Below, piece by piece: positions 1-11,504 of a DNA stretch of 60,000 bases (the first letter of the stretch is position 1; each line of letters begins with the position of its first letter). The stretch spans positions 59,770,001 through 59,830,000 of the forward strand of contig CM060733.1 of the NCBI GenBank assembly GCA_030704615.1. The letters run 5' to 3'. The stretch is from Takakia lepidozioides (taxonomy: Eukaryota > Streptophyta > Takakiopsida > Takakiales > Takakiaceae). The notes beneath the pieces are model-generated. The model was not told the DNA's origin, ran no database searches, and saw only the letters and a list, made by a program, of their open reading frames with translations. A program made the position numbers and the translations under genes.

Positions 1-142
1 GAGCACAGACAGCATAACATAAATGTGCCATTGAGGCATGTTTGCAACAATGCTTTGCAAAACTGGCAACATCACACAATCTTCATACCCAAATTTCGAC
101 CTAACCCTAATTTGGTGATAATGAGGTAAGTTGGGAACAGAC

Positions 143-1406
143 CTGCTTCTGGCAATGATAACGTTGCTTGGAGCAGTCAGCAGAGCAGGAATTGCAGTGA
201 TACTCAACTGAAGATCCATCAGGCTCGGCAAGAACTTCTGAGATAATATTATCTATTGACTGGGGGTTGACAGTGCTATGCCTGGGCACAGGGGCACGAG
301 GTGCATCAAACTGGTACAAGCTCGCTCCAGTTTGTGGCACAGCTCGCAGCATGCCTGACACATCCTCCTCTACACTAGGAGACCGGCCTTTCCACACAGG
401 AAGCCAATCTGCAGGCACCTGGTAATTTATGAGACCCCAGTGGTCCAAGAATTCTATGATGCGCTGTACTCCTTTCTCTTCACCGCTAAGCTGCCCTTGC
501 ATGTCTGCAATGGTTAGCAACTGTTGTGGGTCATCCCTATACTTTCGTAGTATCGCATTCCTGTACTCCAAGTAAATTTCTGGTGTCTTTGTCTTGGATT
601 TTCCATTGAAGAACTCTGGCAACCCTCGGCGCTCCAGCGTGTGTATTTTCGTCCATGCAAACCAGCCTGGCAACACAACATAAGGCAGCACTCATCATGA
701 AGGAACCCAAACAGACAACAACATATGAGATACTTGTTCATGATTAGAGTCTGTTCTCACCTGCATGGCTGGGGATTGTATGCAAAACTTGTGTGGGCTC
801 CGGCAGTCTGGTATTTGGCGCAGCCAAGGAAGTTTGGGAAGTTGAGGCTACCCCCTTATCTGACAGAGGACTGTTCGCTGCAAACCCTAAAGGATCGGCA
901 CCAGCTCGTTTTCTTGTGGAGGGAGAAGCTCCTTGCTGGCCTCCGGCTGTAACTGAGTTCACCTGCAGCTGCCCATGCGATATGTTCTCGATACTGGGTG
1001 TCGACTTTTTCGACTCCTCACTCTCTCTTTCAACCCCTCCTAGTACTGCCTGCTCTGCATGGACAACTGCTGCCACTGACGCATGGGGCTGGCCTACCCG
1101 TTGCTTGACCACTTGGTGATCTACGGCCAAAGATTCACTCTTGCCAGGGACAACCTCCACAGGTTCGCCATTCGCTGCCAAGGGAATGGGAGAGTCTTCT
1201 CTTGACGGTCTTTTGCTGGGAGCAGGCGACACAGGAGGAGAAGTGCGTTTCCGCTTCAGCATTCCCCCTTTATTTGCCGCACTGTCTGCAGCCTCAGGGC
1301 CCTCCTCGCCACTCTCTGGCGGTTGGCTTCCCTTTGCAAGCTTCGCTACTCCAGTCGGCTTCAGCTTTATCTTAAGCCCTGCAGTCGTGCCCCCGGCTAT
1401 GGGCAT
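143..1406 (-). CDS. SWI3-like (SWI3D type) SWI/SNF chromatin remodelling subunit, 5' part
   Basis: Subunit of the nuclear SWI/SNF chromatin remodelling complex. Exon 1 runs 1406 to 761 and exon 2 runs 666 to 143. The donor CATGCAG/GTGAGAACAG and acceptor TGTTGCCAG/GCTGG join in phase and rebuild the start of a SWIRM domain (HTIPSHAG + WFAWTKIHTLERR). The SWIRM continues through PEFFNGKS, YLEYRNAILRKYR and IIEFLDHWGLINYQ. It is followed by a ZZ-type zinc finger start (YHCNSCSADCSKQRYHCQKQ), the order seen in plant SWI3D. The first roughly 190 residues are low-complexity, rich in Ser, Pro and Lys, with a basic patch (KRKRTSPP) that may be a nuclear signal. The ATG at 1406 gives MPIAGGTTAG. The SANT domain and C-terminal coiled coil would lie beyond the left edge; bases 1-142 would be intron 2. 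Family assignment is secure; the SWI3D rather than SWI3C subtype rests on the ZZ finger. Confidence 0.88.
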
Positions 1407-2127
1407 TGTCGCCGTTAGTCTCGAGGCTACAATAAGCCAGCAGACAGACCCACAACAGAACCAGATGGATTATGCCCCTTTGCTCACATCAGATCAAACA
1501 CAATGACCATCCAGCACCAACACATCGTCGCTAGCTTCCGCACACAACAACAGCCTGAACCGTGCAACCGGGATCAAACTGTCTACACACAATGCGGTTT
1601 CTCAATCCCAGCCTACGGTTTCAGATTCCCGTGGTAGGTCCATCGCAAGGGGCAGCATCGGAGCTCAGCAACCCAGTCCAAGCTGACAGCGGGAGGGGAA
1701 AGACCCACCACCAGGTGCAGGAGCAGGCTGACGACGGGCAGCCATCACCGAGTTGGGAGCAATCTCTCCGCCTCACTCCGCCACACTTGAATGACTTGAT
1801 CCTTCTCCTCGGCTCTGCATGCATCAGACAGATTACCCCCGCACTTCTCCTCAATGCAGTACAAACAGCAACGCACCTACACCTGAAGATCCTCCACCAC
1901 CACCACCACCATCTTCCAGCCCGGCAGCTAAGTAGCAACCTGTGAACCTCACTGTCTTCAACAAGACGTGTGTTGTTTTGTTTCGGTGCACTATTGCACT
2001 CACTCACTCACTCACACCTAGCCTGTGACATTTATACGCCCATCCTTTTTTAGTTTTGTTTGATTTCTCTTACCAATCACATTGTGGTCAATTGTTACTC
2101 GGACTTATCTCCTTTTACTATTAGTTA
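1407..2127. promoter_or_regulatory. Upstream region of the SWI3-like gene
   Basis: Non-coding stretch upstream of the minus-strand SWI3-like start. It holds a CAC-rich run near 1893-1911 (ACCACCACCACC) and a CACT microsatellite near 1996-2016. It presumably contains the 5' UTR and promoter, but no core element can be assigned by eye. ORFs here are low complexity and not credible. Confidence 0.4.
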
Positions 2128-2337
2128 CAGGGCCTCCTTCCCATTTAGTAAAGTAAAAAACACAAAGACAAAAACCCATGAAGCAAAGATGGCAATTTTC
2201 ACCCAACTTAAAGTCCCTTTATCAGGGTTGAGCTGCTCACATCCTTTGCTTCTATTTTTGTTTGTATGGATGGAACCAGCATCTGAGGCATCTATCATCT
2301 CCGTATAGAGGCAATGAAAAGGTTTGAAACCTTGTAC

Positions 2338-2570
2338 ATCGCGTGGTAGCTTAGCTGGTAAGTGGAGAGTATGTCATCCTGGTGGTTTGGGGTCAAACCT
2401 GCTGCCTTGCACTGTGTGTGGATTATTCATGGCGGTTTGCGTGGGCATTGTTCGACTTGTGTGTCTCATGGCCCATAAATGAAAGAGGGTTGATTTTCCC
2501 CCCTCCTCAAGGGGTGTAAATTGTGGGTAATCGCTCCCGGTTTCATTCTTAAGAAAATTATAAAAACCAA
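2338..2570 (+). mobile_element. tRNA-derived SINE-like element
   Basis: An internal RNA polymerase III promoter is visible: an A-box-like TAGCTTAGCTGG (from about 2347) and a B-box-like GGGGTCAAACC (about 2389-2399), spaced as in a tRNA. The bases around the B box form a T-arm-like stem (GGTTTG/AAACC). A tRNA-unrelated body with C-rich and T-rich stretches follows. No anticodon-stem cloverleaf can be drawn, so it is not a tRNA gene. The ends are uncertain. Confidence 0.6.
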
Positions 2571-2580
2571 TTACTCAGCA

Positions 2581-2619
2581 CAGATATGCCAAAAGTTATT
2601 CATGTGTGGCATATCTGTT
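2581..2619. repeat. Short inverted repeat (hairpin)
   Basis: The arms CAGATATGCCA and TGGCATATCTG are perfect inverted copies separated by about 16 bases. No gene is nearby, so its role is unknown; it may be the edge of a degraded transposon. Confidence 0.6.
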
Positions 2620-3527
2620 ACTACGAGCAAATTGGACCTCAGAAAATAAAATGGAATATCTGTTGCAGATTCCCTCTTTTTCATGGATGAAATCGCCAAA
2701 CTTCTCCAAATAAAAAATAAATTATGGATGAATTCGCCAAATATGGATGATGTAATTGGAGTAAAGTACGGAAGTGGACGATTCTGTCCTAATGTCAATG
2801 GATGAACAGAATGTATGGCTACTTTTTGGAAAACTCTGTAGCCACTCGAGCTTTTTTCCAAATTTCAGAAAAAAAAAACACTGGTTACTACCTAGACTTC
2901 ATCCTATCAGATTTAAACATTATATATTTTGGATAAATGTATATGTTTATTGAGTGGTTCCTCTTTGATTTTTGTAGTGCAACCTAGGGCCTTCATGTAC
3001 ACTTCCATAGTACCTTCACCCCCTAATATGGTAGTACTTTCATGTATATTTGTTGCAGTGGATCAAGAGAAAACAATGCATCTGGTACTTACTACTTCCA
3101 TAAGAGGTTGGGTAGCGCATGCTCACATGAGCAGAGGAGGATATGTCACATACTCCAAGAATATTCTTAAAAAATGCTTGCAAAAAGCGAAACTAAAATG
3201 TGAAATTTGTGCTCACGTGAGCACAAGCCACACAAAGTTGGGGCATAAGTAATTTCCCGTCAGTGCCATCTCCATCAACACTTTTCATTGATTAATAGTT
3301 GCATATTTAATCATGTGTAGTTGACACTCGTAGCAATCAGTAATATGCAAAACTAGACAACAATTCATTCTGTTTCACCCACAAAAGCGTGGGTAATGAC
3401 CTACTGCAATAAGCACGTAACAATTCGGTAGCAAAATAAAACAACCTCACGTCGTCCCTTATATGCAAAACCAAACACAACTCATTTTGTTTTGCCCACG
3501 AATCCATTGGATAATGACCTACACAAT

Positions 3528-3679
3528 GATACCTTGAAATTTCACTGGCGAAACCCGATACCTTGATTTATTGCTGGCGAAACCCGATACTTTGATTTAT
3601 TTCGCTGACGATCAAACTCGATACCTTGATTTATTTCGCTGACGAAACCCGATACCTAGATTTATTTCGCTGGCGCACC
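3528..3679 (+). repeat. Minisatellite, about 30-35 bp unit, 4-5 copies
   Basis: Diverged tandem copies of a unit resembling CGAAACCCGATACCTTGA plus TTTATTTCGCTGA. Copies differ by substitutions and small indels. The array lies inside the 3104-4025 element. Confidence 0.85.
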
Positions 3680-3851
3680 CGTTGTTTGCCTCATTATATT
3701 AAATTGTTCAATTATGATTTGGTATTTGTGTGTTTTGGATGGTGTTGGTTATTGTGACTTTGTTTTTCCCTAATGTTATTTCTTTGTGGGATACCAAAGC
3801 TGTAAATATTTGGAAATTGGAACTTATAGATATACATTATGATTTCACATT

Positions 3852-3869
3852 AGGGTTTAGGGTTTAGGG
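3852..3869 (+). repeat. Interstitial plant-type telomeric repeat
   Basis: About two and a half units of TTTAGGG (TTAGGGTTTAGGGTTTAGGG). It is too short to be a telomere; such tracts also occur in promoters and in transposons. It is the only direct hint of telomere type in the window. Confidence 0.6.
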
Positions 3870-4297
3870 ACAAAAATAAGGACAAAAATAGGCACAAAAA
3901 CCCTATTTAGTGTGTAGGAACCATATTCACGTGTAATATGTTTCTGTGGAAATTATTGCCGTATTTTTGTGCTCATGCCTCCATTTTCCTATGCTCACCG
4001 GTGTGCTCACGTTCTACCAACCCCCCTTCCATAATCGCAATTAAAACAAACCATGTTCTTTAGTTACCATCATTTGTTTGACATATCCAATCTGCCAACA
4101 TGTACTAGTCACCATTTGGCTTTTCAAAGAAGGATGTAATAAAATTGGGCATCTTCAAGCTTCCTATTTTGTTGGGACTATTCCTATATTATAGTTTGTA
4201 GCTAGGTTATTCTACTTCTAGTATATAACTCTTTCAATGCAATCTCACTTGACATCCTTATCCCAATAGATGGATCTATCATGGGGACAATCAAGTC

Positions 4298-4592
4298 CAG
4301 TGTTTTTTTTGTTTTTTCTATGGCAAAAATTCGTTAGATTTCGACCTGGAAAATCGGTCAGCTACTTGTACAAAGGAATTATGGGGGGTAAAATCTGAGA
4401 TTTTCGCCAAAAAGCACCAGTAGATGAATATCAGGAGCCTAATTTTGCCGACGTGGACCATTTACAACGTGGCACCTGGAATATGACCACCCTTCTAACC
4501 CTGCCATCTTATTATTCTCGCCACATGGGCACTGGGTAAAATTCACAGGTGGCCCTGCCTGCGATTTTGGAAAAATGAAAAAGAAAACACTG
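4298..4592 (+). mobile_element. hAT-type MITE, intact ends
   Basis: The left end is CAGTGTTTTTTTTG and the right end is AAGAAAACACTG, so the termini are inverted CAGTGTTTT copies. The perfect 8-bp target duplication ATCAAGTC lies at 4290-4297 and 4593-4600. An 8-bp duplication with CAGTG ends is diagnostic of hAT transposons. The element is 295 bp and has no transposase, hence a MITE. Related copies lie at 35722-35940 (opposite orientation) and from 48581 (partial). Confidence 0.9.
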
Positions 4593-4962
4593 ATCAAGTC
4601 CAATATGATAGTCAATATGAAGCATGATCCACTAGATGGCCCCATGGTGGTGTCCTTTGTACAAACGATATTGGATGAAATACACATAAGTTTTAGTTGC
4701 ATATTTTCTTATTTTTTCAAAAACAAATGCAAGGGAATATAAATTAGTAAAATATTAAAAATATTAGAAAAATATTGCCCTCCGAATCAGTTGTCATAAG
4801 GCATCCATCAAGACATGGAGACTGCCTATATGCTAAAACAAACAATAGGTTTTGTCGAAAAATGAAAGGAATAATAAAAGAACTTAATGCACATGTGCAA
4901 TCTGACTATACTTATTATTAGATATTTTAGAATGAAAATGTTTATTATGCAACTATGAGTAG

Positions 4963-5095
4963 TCTATTGGTAGGGTGAGGGTGATAGTAGCTATGAGGTG
5001 CACATAAGGTTTAATTCCTGATGGATAATAATTGTGTCATCCGGTGTTTGGTGTAACTTCTTCCTAGTATGTTTTCAACTTAATCAAATTTCGTA
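4963..5095 (+). mobile_element. tRNA-derived SINE-like element
   Basis: An A-box-like GAGTAGTCTATTGGTAGGG is followed about 55 bases later by a B-box-like GGTTTAATTCC. The spacing matches a tRNA promoter but no cloverleaf forms. The body after the B box is short and the ends are not defined. Confidence 0.45.
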
Positions 5096-5140
5096 ACACT
5101 AAGTGGGAGTGCTTTACCAATTAAGATAATTGGATTTATC

Positions 5141-5366
5141 AATCCACAAGCCATCATTAGCCTTGCCTAGTATATCGTTGGTTATCTCAATCCATGGTCA
5201 ATCTAGGATGAAGTACTAAATCAACCACCATCCATCTTTAGCACTGCTAGATTTAATCCACAAGTCATCATTAGCCTTGCCCATTATTACATTGGTTATC
5301 TCAATGCATGGTCAATCTAAGCACCACCCACCTTGGATGAAGTACTAAATCAACCACCATCCATCT
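5141..5366 (+). repeat. Tandem duplication of a roughly 100-bp unit
   Basis: Copy 1 (5141-5238) and copy 2 (5255-5366) both start AATCCACAAG.CATCATTAG and both contain GGTTATCTCAAT and GATGAAGTACTAAATCAACC. Copy 2 carries an extra CACCACCCACC stretch. The repeat is non-coding. Confidence 0.85.
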
Positions 5367-5372
5367 CTGCTA

Positions 5373-6648
5373 AGTTAATATCATGGTCTAAAACCGTTAT
5401 ATCCAACAGATGAAGATAGATGTATATGATAAATTGTTGGTAAGAGAAAGTTGACAGCTTCTTAGTTCTTCTACCAAGTTGTATTGTTATCATCTATCAT
5501 CTACGCTTTTAAACCGTTTGTGGAGATGAGCTTGGGAGCTCGTGAACTGAAATGGCTTACATGGAAGCCACAACATCAAATCATCCGCACCCTCCTCTCA
5601 TGCACCACTCTCATGCAAGGAATGCAAACCATCCCAAGCCACAAAAGTGTATGCCACAAAAGGAGTGGCAACCCTTTGCAACTTTGGAATCATAGCTTTA
5701 GTCCGTGCCCAGATTGGGCAAAATTTGGATGGAACACGAGGGAGTGCCATGTCCAAGAAGAAAGTTGTTCACTCACCTTCTCCTCCATGACTTGCGACTA
5801 TTCAATATCCTGTCTCAGAGCCTTGCCCCGATCCTGCTACTGCTGCATTGAAAAGTATGATTACAAGGTGTAGTGAAGAGGTAGGGATGAACTTTGTTAA
5901 GAGGGCTTGGAATCCATGTCCTCCCACCACCATGCCTTTCACATGGCCCTTGTTGTTTGTTCACTGGTCCACTTGAATAGCCCCTGTCCGCGTGAGAGGC
6001 TTTGTACGCCTCCTCACCAATGCCAAACTCTTGGGACTTCATGCCCTAAGAGGTGAGTCATATCCAAACACATAGCCAGTCTTTCCACTTTGGAGGTTGA
6101 GAGGCATTCAAATAAGCCTCTGGTATGAAATTTCCCTGCAAAATGGCAACATCCATACCGCCCGGTGCTAGGTACACCACGTCCATGGTCTCTCTCAAAC
6201 CCACATCGCTAGGTATCACCACCACACACCTCGTCACTCTTGAACAACGTGCCGAGCTGTCATTACCAAAAGTTGCGAAGAGAAGAAGAACCCCGTACCT
6301 AAAAATGTATCATCGTCCTCTCGTGATATGTGAACTATTTTGGTGACAATTTTGATGGATCAATTTATGATATTTTGGTGACGAAACTATGGTGAGATTT
6401 GGTGAAGAATTTAATTTAAATTTTGAATATATTAATTAAGAATTTCATGTTTGTAACATTGTATTTCAAACTATAAATATATACGCAGTGTGTGTGTGCC
6501 TTATGGCTTAATTGGGGTTTTAATTTTTTCCCCTTAATAATTTATGAATAAAATTAATCAGATAATATACCCTGTTCTGGGAATATATATATATATAATT
6601 AATTAATTTACCATTGAAAAATAAACAACAATTTCTTAATTCTACAAA
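5373..6648. other. Intergenic, no recognised gene
   Basis: The longest open frame (5484-5873, plus) gives a Cys/Ser-rich peptide that I do not recognise, with no splice context. The stretch 6350-6640 is strongly AT-rich with a short TA microsatellite near 6586-6597. Nothing here can be called a gene. Confidence 0.5.
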
Positions 6649-7790
6649 ATGGGAACATTTAATAATGACTTCATAGATGTAGCTCTTAAAAAACTGCATT
6701 TACGATGTAATTCTTCATATCCCTATATCATTGGTGATTGTATTTTTTATTCGATTTCACATTTCTTCCGATATGCACAATCTTCATTATCAATAAGACA
6801 AAATAGCATGCAATATTTAAACCAATGTCTAATATTAAATACACCTAAAGCTCAACAATGTTGACTCAAATGAATTGAACCTCGAAATTTTCCTTTGATT
6901 TATACAATGGTGCCGCTTGTAATGAGAATGATTATGTCGTGAAAATGTCGCTAAGTGCTACTTCAGGAGGTTTGTGGGGGGATTTCACTGCAATATCTTG
7001 GATATGTGATTATCTTAAACGACCCATATACGCATTGTCTAAGATTCGCACAAAAGAAAATTTGTACTTGTTAAATCGTTTGGAATCAAAGAATTTTCAA
7101 GTTGATAAGTCGGTACTTGATGACATGAAAAGGTTGCGGACATCGGCTAAATACGAATTAACCATACCTATTCTCAAACACCTTAGAGGATCATATCTTA
7201 TTGTGCAATCATTAAATACTCGATCACTTCAACAACATCATGATGATATAACAAAAGATTATAACCTTCAAACATCTCATATTTAACGAAACCCGCATAA
7301 ACAATTCAACAAATTGGGTCACATTTTATAAATACTGATAAATTTAATGTTTTATCTTGTTACGATAATCATGTCGCACTGATAATGTATGATAAAAATC
7401 TGACTTTGTCACCCATGAAATACGCACACATAATGGTACTGAATTTATTGCAGCTTCATTGAACTTCAATACACGAAAAGCATTACATGTCATAGCAATA
7501 TAAACCTCCAACAATGCACTTAGAAGATTTCCTTCACATTTTGACAAATTCTACATCAAAGCTCCTCAATCTTGTCCCATGATTTTTATTGGGGATTTCA
7601 ATGTAGATATGTTGCAACTATCCCCCGAATCCAAGAAACTCCAAGATTATCCGATAGTACAACAAATTATGATTCTCAAATAGACCAGATATGGACCAAT
7701 GCAAATTGTTAATGGTTGTCAATCAAGATGCACATAAGCATATATTGGACGGACCATAAACCCATATACATTGCATTTAAATTACCTGAT
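6649..7790 (+). pseudogene. Decayed OTU protease plus EEP endonuclease region of a transposon polyprotein
   Basis: Read across several frames, the first part resembles an OTU cysteine protease: PYIIGDCIFYSISHFF (degenerate DGNC box), SLSIRQNSMQYL, then GGLWGDFTAISWICDYLKRP. The second part resembles an EEP/APE endonuclease: LNTRSLQQHHDDI (7213 on), ALHVIAIYKPPT (about 7480), FIGDFNVDML (about 7587), SQIDQIWTNA (about 7676) and WTDHKPIYIAF (about 7747). Frameshifts and stops break it throughout. OTU followed by endonuclease is known at the C-terminal end of Helitron2/Helentron proteins; some non-LTR retrotransposons combine similar domains. No helicase or reverse transcriptase was seen beside it, so the class is open. 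Confidence 0.65.
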
Positions 7791-7809
7791 CATCTTCATA
7801 TTTACCATT

Positions 7810-8730
7810 TTTCTGACACAAATTCAACGTTTTTCATTACCATGATTTATCTTTGCTCGTGGCATTAAAGAAATTAAATTTATATAAATATTATGACTTT
7901 TAACTTACGATTTTTCATAAACAATAATCTTGCAGACAGTATAATTTGTTGATTTGGCTCTCAATAACATAAAGTACATCACTTTTGGTGCAATAGACTT
8001 CATAATTTGGTGGAATCGTTTTTGGTATAATTCATCACCGCCCCCCAGTAGCACTCATCCCCTAGTAATCCAGATTTCACAAATCATCAGCAGCTTGATG
8101 TCACTGCAGCTGCTGGCAGCACAACCATACCTCTGTTGTCATTGTCCTTATTAGCGCTTCCCAAAACAAAGATTATGCACACAAATCTTTTCACCACCGT
8201 GGCAAGCTCATCCTCCAGCCAGCTCAAGTCACAAATCATCAAGGCCATGACAGCACCGCTCTCTCCTTTGGCAGCAGCGCAAATTACCAAGGCGTTGCCT
8301 TCCTAACTATCTCTTATCTTCCTATATTACTACTAATCAACTCAAGCCTTAGGACAAAATCAAGAGGTTGACAAAGTAGATTCAGCAACCCAGAGCTCCC
8401 CGCTCTGCCCATTCCTTTGCCCGCAACATCAGCCTTGATTCGCCGCCGACATTCGTCTCCCCTTCATTCTAGGATATCATCATCAGCGAATGATATACGT
8501 CGTTTCCACGAATGAAAAATACACAGGGTTTTATCAGTCAAATAGAAAAAACTTTAACATTTCTTCACTGGACGGATAATGCTTCTCATGCATTCACATT
8601 ATAAATTTTAGAGAATGGTAAAACCCCCCACCCATTCACACTACATATGTAGTGTGTCTCCATTTTTAAGTGTCAGGTCCTCTTTGACCATGCGTGCAGG
8701 CTGAGCAATTTATATCGTTGGTACAAACAG
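7810..8730. other. Intergenic, no recognised gene
   Basis: AT-rich DNA followed by a Ser/Ala-codon-like CAG-rich stretch (8030-8290). Open frames are short and do not match a family. TCACAAATCATCA occurs twice (near 8077 and 8229). Confidence 0.5.
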
Positions 8731-8739
8731 CTTCAGATC

Positions 8740-9470
8740 ATGTCTGCTTCTTACCGACTCTTTTCCTGCTCCATCCTTCAGCTTGCATCGACGTCTTGCT
8801 TCTTAACAGATATACTGCAAACCTTGATGATCGTGAGTATTTGTGGGACATTGCTCTCAAGTGAACGAAGTGAAGGAGTACCCATTGGTTTGCTAGCGAC
8901 TGGATGTGAAAACGTTGGAGATGAGTCAAGATATAGTGTTGTTGAGTTAAAGTTATAGTGTAGGCAACACTATTACTAGAAACTTGAGTACCCAAGAAAT
9001 AGTGAAATAGTCATTTCATAGGTGGATTGTAATTTATTCTTTGTGTTCAAGAGAAAAGAGAGGGAGATCATCACAAAAAAAAAGAAAAAAAAAGACATCA
9101 TCCACATACAAAGCTATCATGAAATGATATAAAAAAGCTTGATATGTACATTAGAATTGGAGTGAGTCCAATGGAAGTTAACACCGTGAAGATCAATGTC
9201 AATGCGCTCGTACCACACTCCACGAGCTTGTTTAAGGCCATAAAAGCTATGGAGTAACTGACAAACCTTGGTTTCCTGGCAAAGCATTTAGATATATACA
9301 TATAAAATTTCTTCTTGTAATATATCATGTAAGAATGCAATTTTAATATCCATTTGATGGATCTCCCAATTTAGATTGCAGCTAAAAGTTAGCAATTTGT
9401 ACGCACAAAGGTAATCTTAACAAGGGAGAAAATGTGTCGACATCAAGATGGGGTGGGCATATGTACCCTA
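8740..9470 (-). pseudogene. Ty1/copia reverse transcriptase relic
   Basis: Minus-strand translation with frameshifts shows the copia RT order. It has DVDTFSPLLRL (about 9460), WEIHQMDIKIAFLH (about 9370, DVKTAFL box), SFYGLKQARGVWYERI (about 9240, LYGLKQAPRAWY box), LCMWMM (about 9110, YVDDM box) and ITLTQQHYILTHLQRF (about 8940). Several stops and frameshifts make it non-functional. No LTRs were identified around it. Confidence 0.75.
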
Positions 9471-10330
9471 CTCCATATGCTCATACATCCATCGAGTTCG
9501 CAAATAGCGGAGGCATTTTCTAGGCTACCCCAATATCAACACATTCGTGGAACTTCGTTTTGTGGATTTTTTTACAAGCGCCCCAAAAGACCAAAAGGAA
9601 CTGCATGCTCAGAGAGGGGCTTCAAGCTCCACCCTTTTGCTCCTACATGTCTGCAAAGTCTATTTGGTGCAATTAACAGATACATTGTGTGTCCAGATCC
9701 TGTCGTTCTGCCTAGGGCAACAATTACCTCTTACACTTTTATGTTGAATGTAGGTAGGGATGATGATCCACATGGCCGTCTTCTAAAGAGGAGCATCACC
9801 AACAACACCAAATCCTTCTTCACGCCAAGCATCAATCCCTAAAAATGGTCTTACAAATTCTAGAAGTATCCATACAAGAATCAAACATCACCTTCACCAT
9901 CAAGACTTGACAGAAGCTCCGCAATTGATTTAATCCCCCTTTCCTCTTGGATAGGTCCAAGAATTAGTTAAAATCCACCTATGGAATGACTGATAATGGT
10001 CATGTACACTATGTGGGGTATTCAAGTTTCTCGTAATCATGCTACCCGTTGTATCAACAACACTATATTTAGACACTTCTCCAAAGTTTTTGTATGAATC
10101 AACATTAGCAAACGAGTGGGTATTCTTTTGGAAGCAAATACTAAACTCACCCGAGAGCAATGATCATCAAGCTGTGTAGCATATCCATTATCAACAAGCT
10201 GTGGGCTGCCTCAGATATGTGATGGTATGTACTTGTCTAGACTTAGCCTTTGCGGTGGGGGGAGTTGTTCAACATTTAGCCAACCTTGGAAAACACATTG
10301 GAACGTATTAAGAATATTTTAAAATATCTA
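9471..10330. other. Probable flanking copia-derived sequence, otherwise unassigned
   Basis: It lies directly upstream of the reverse transcriptase relic on the same strand and may be decayed integrase or linker, but no HHCC or DDE residues could be read. The ORF at 9432-9842 on the plus strand is its antisense shadow. Confidence 0.3.
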
Positions 10331-10339
10331 TAAGTCTAA

Positions 10340-11177
10340 TTAACCCCTAATGGACGAGGCAGTTTTTGGTGGGCCCCTCCAAAACAGGACATACCCTCAC
10401 GGATGAGGGTATATCTCTCAGGAAACTAACATCCACAGGGATGAACCGTATGAATGGGAGGCTACCTACTTCATCCAACTTCTGTGAAAATTTCAGCTCA
10501 TTCCACCGTGTCGTTTCGAAGATTATAAGAAATTTGCAAGCCCCAAATTTGGGGTACACTCCAAATTTAGAGTGACCAGGAAATTGGATCGACAAACTAT
10601 TTTTTCCTCGCAAGACCCCATCCAGATTCCAATTATGTGGCACCTAAAGCATGTTGCCCCAAATTTCAAAGCAGAATTCCAAAATCTTGATAAGGTTGCT
10701 TTGTATGGAAAAACAGGGGGTCAAAACACACCATGAATCTCAAATGACATGTAATTCAGGCTTAGGGGGTCGAAATTTCCTTGGAATCACAATTGTTGCG
10801 GTGAAAATGTTCCTTGAATGATGAACTACTACCTCCAAAAAGAAATTCAGAATTCTAACAAAAATTCAGGCAGAGATTTGCATTTGTTTCCATTTGTACT
10901 TTTGCCTTGTTGTCACCCCTTCAGCCTGCCACGTCACTAAGTCAAAGCTGCTGGACGACCAATTTTGGGCACCCGTACACACTAAAAAAAATTACTGACG
11001 GCAGGACTTTCATTATTTTAGGGTGCCATAAAGACGGGTAGGTGCATGACATCAAGGTGCACAACTTTCGTTCATAAAGTTTTTTCATCCAAGGTCATCC
11101 AACGATTTGCCATCGTGGATGATTTTTAGCGACCCTGACGCGACCCGAAACGGGTCGCCTCGTCCATTAGGGGTTAA
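10340..11177. mobile_element. piggyBac-like non-autonomous element flanked by TTAA
   Basis: The 17-bp terminal repeat CCCCTAATGGACGAGGC follows TTAA at the left (10340-10360). Its exact reverse complement precedes TTAA at the right (11157-11177). TTAA duplication with C-rich termini is the hallmark of piggyBac elements. The 838-bp interior has no transposase ORF. The perfect terminal match suggests the element is not ancient. Confidence 0.75.
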
Positions 11178-11504
11178 AGAACATTATATTTATTATTATA
11201 GTACTTGAAAATAATGATAGGATCAATGTAAATGACTAGGTAAATAGTAAATATTGGTTTATGATTAAGTCCAATATGATTCAATAGTATTTGAGTTGGA
11301 CATTTGTTCCCATATGATCAAGTTGTGAGACATACTAGGTCGATAATAATAGATAATTTGGTGAACTAAGATTTTATACGATAAATGTTCGTCAAATTTT
11401 TTGTAAATGAAGAATTATGTTGTAAAATATTTATGGTGAAATCTCTTAGAAAATTATAGCTTTTGTAAAGATTATTTGAAAGTAAAATAAAAATATATTT
11501 AACA
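11178..11504. other. AT-rich intergenic, nothing recognised
   Basis: No open frame, repeat or promoter signal stands out. Confidence 0.5.

Larger units (their letters stand above)
3104..4025. mobile_element. MULE-like non-autonomous element with 9-bp target duplication
   Basis: The 9-bp direct repeat CTTCCATAA flanks the element at 3095-3103 and 4026-4034. The left end GAGGTTGGGTAGCGC and the reverse complement of the right end, GGGGGTTGGTAGAAC, are imperfect inverted copies. Both ends also carry GTGAGCA/TGCTCAC palindromic words. A 9-bp duplication is typical of Mutator-like elements, but the terminal repeats are short and degenerate. No transposase ORF is present. The interior holds a minisatellite (3528-3679) and a telomere-like tract (3852-3869). 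Confidence 0.6.

Noticed and set aside
793-1506. Plus-strand ORFs over the SWI3-like exon 1
   Set aside because: Antisense shadows of the minus-strand coding exon.
2929-3252. 107-codon plus ORF
   Set aside because: It crosses the left end of the 3104-4025 element and has no family resemblance.
3528-3679. CRISPR-like array
   Set aside because: The units are contiguous, diverged tandem repeats without spacers, in a eukaryotic genome.
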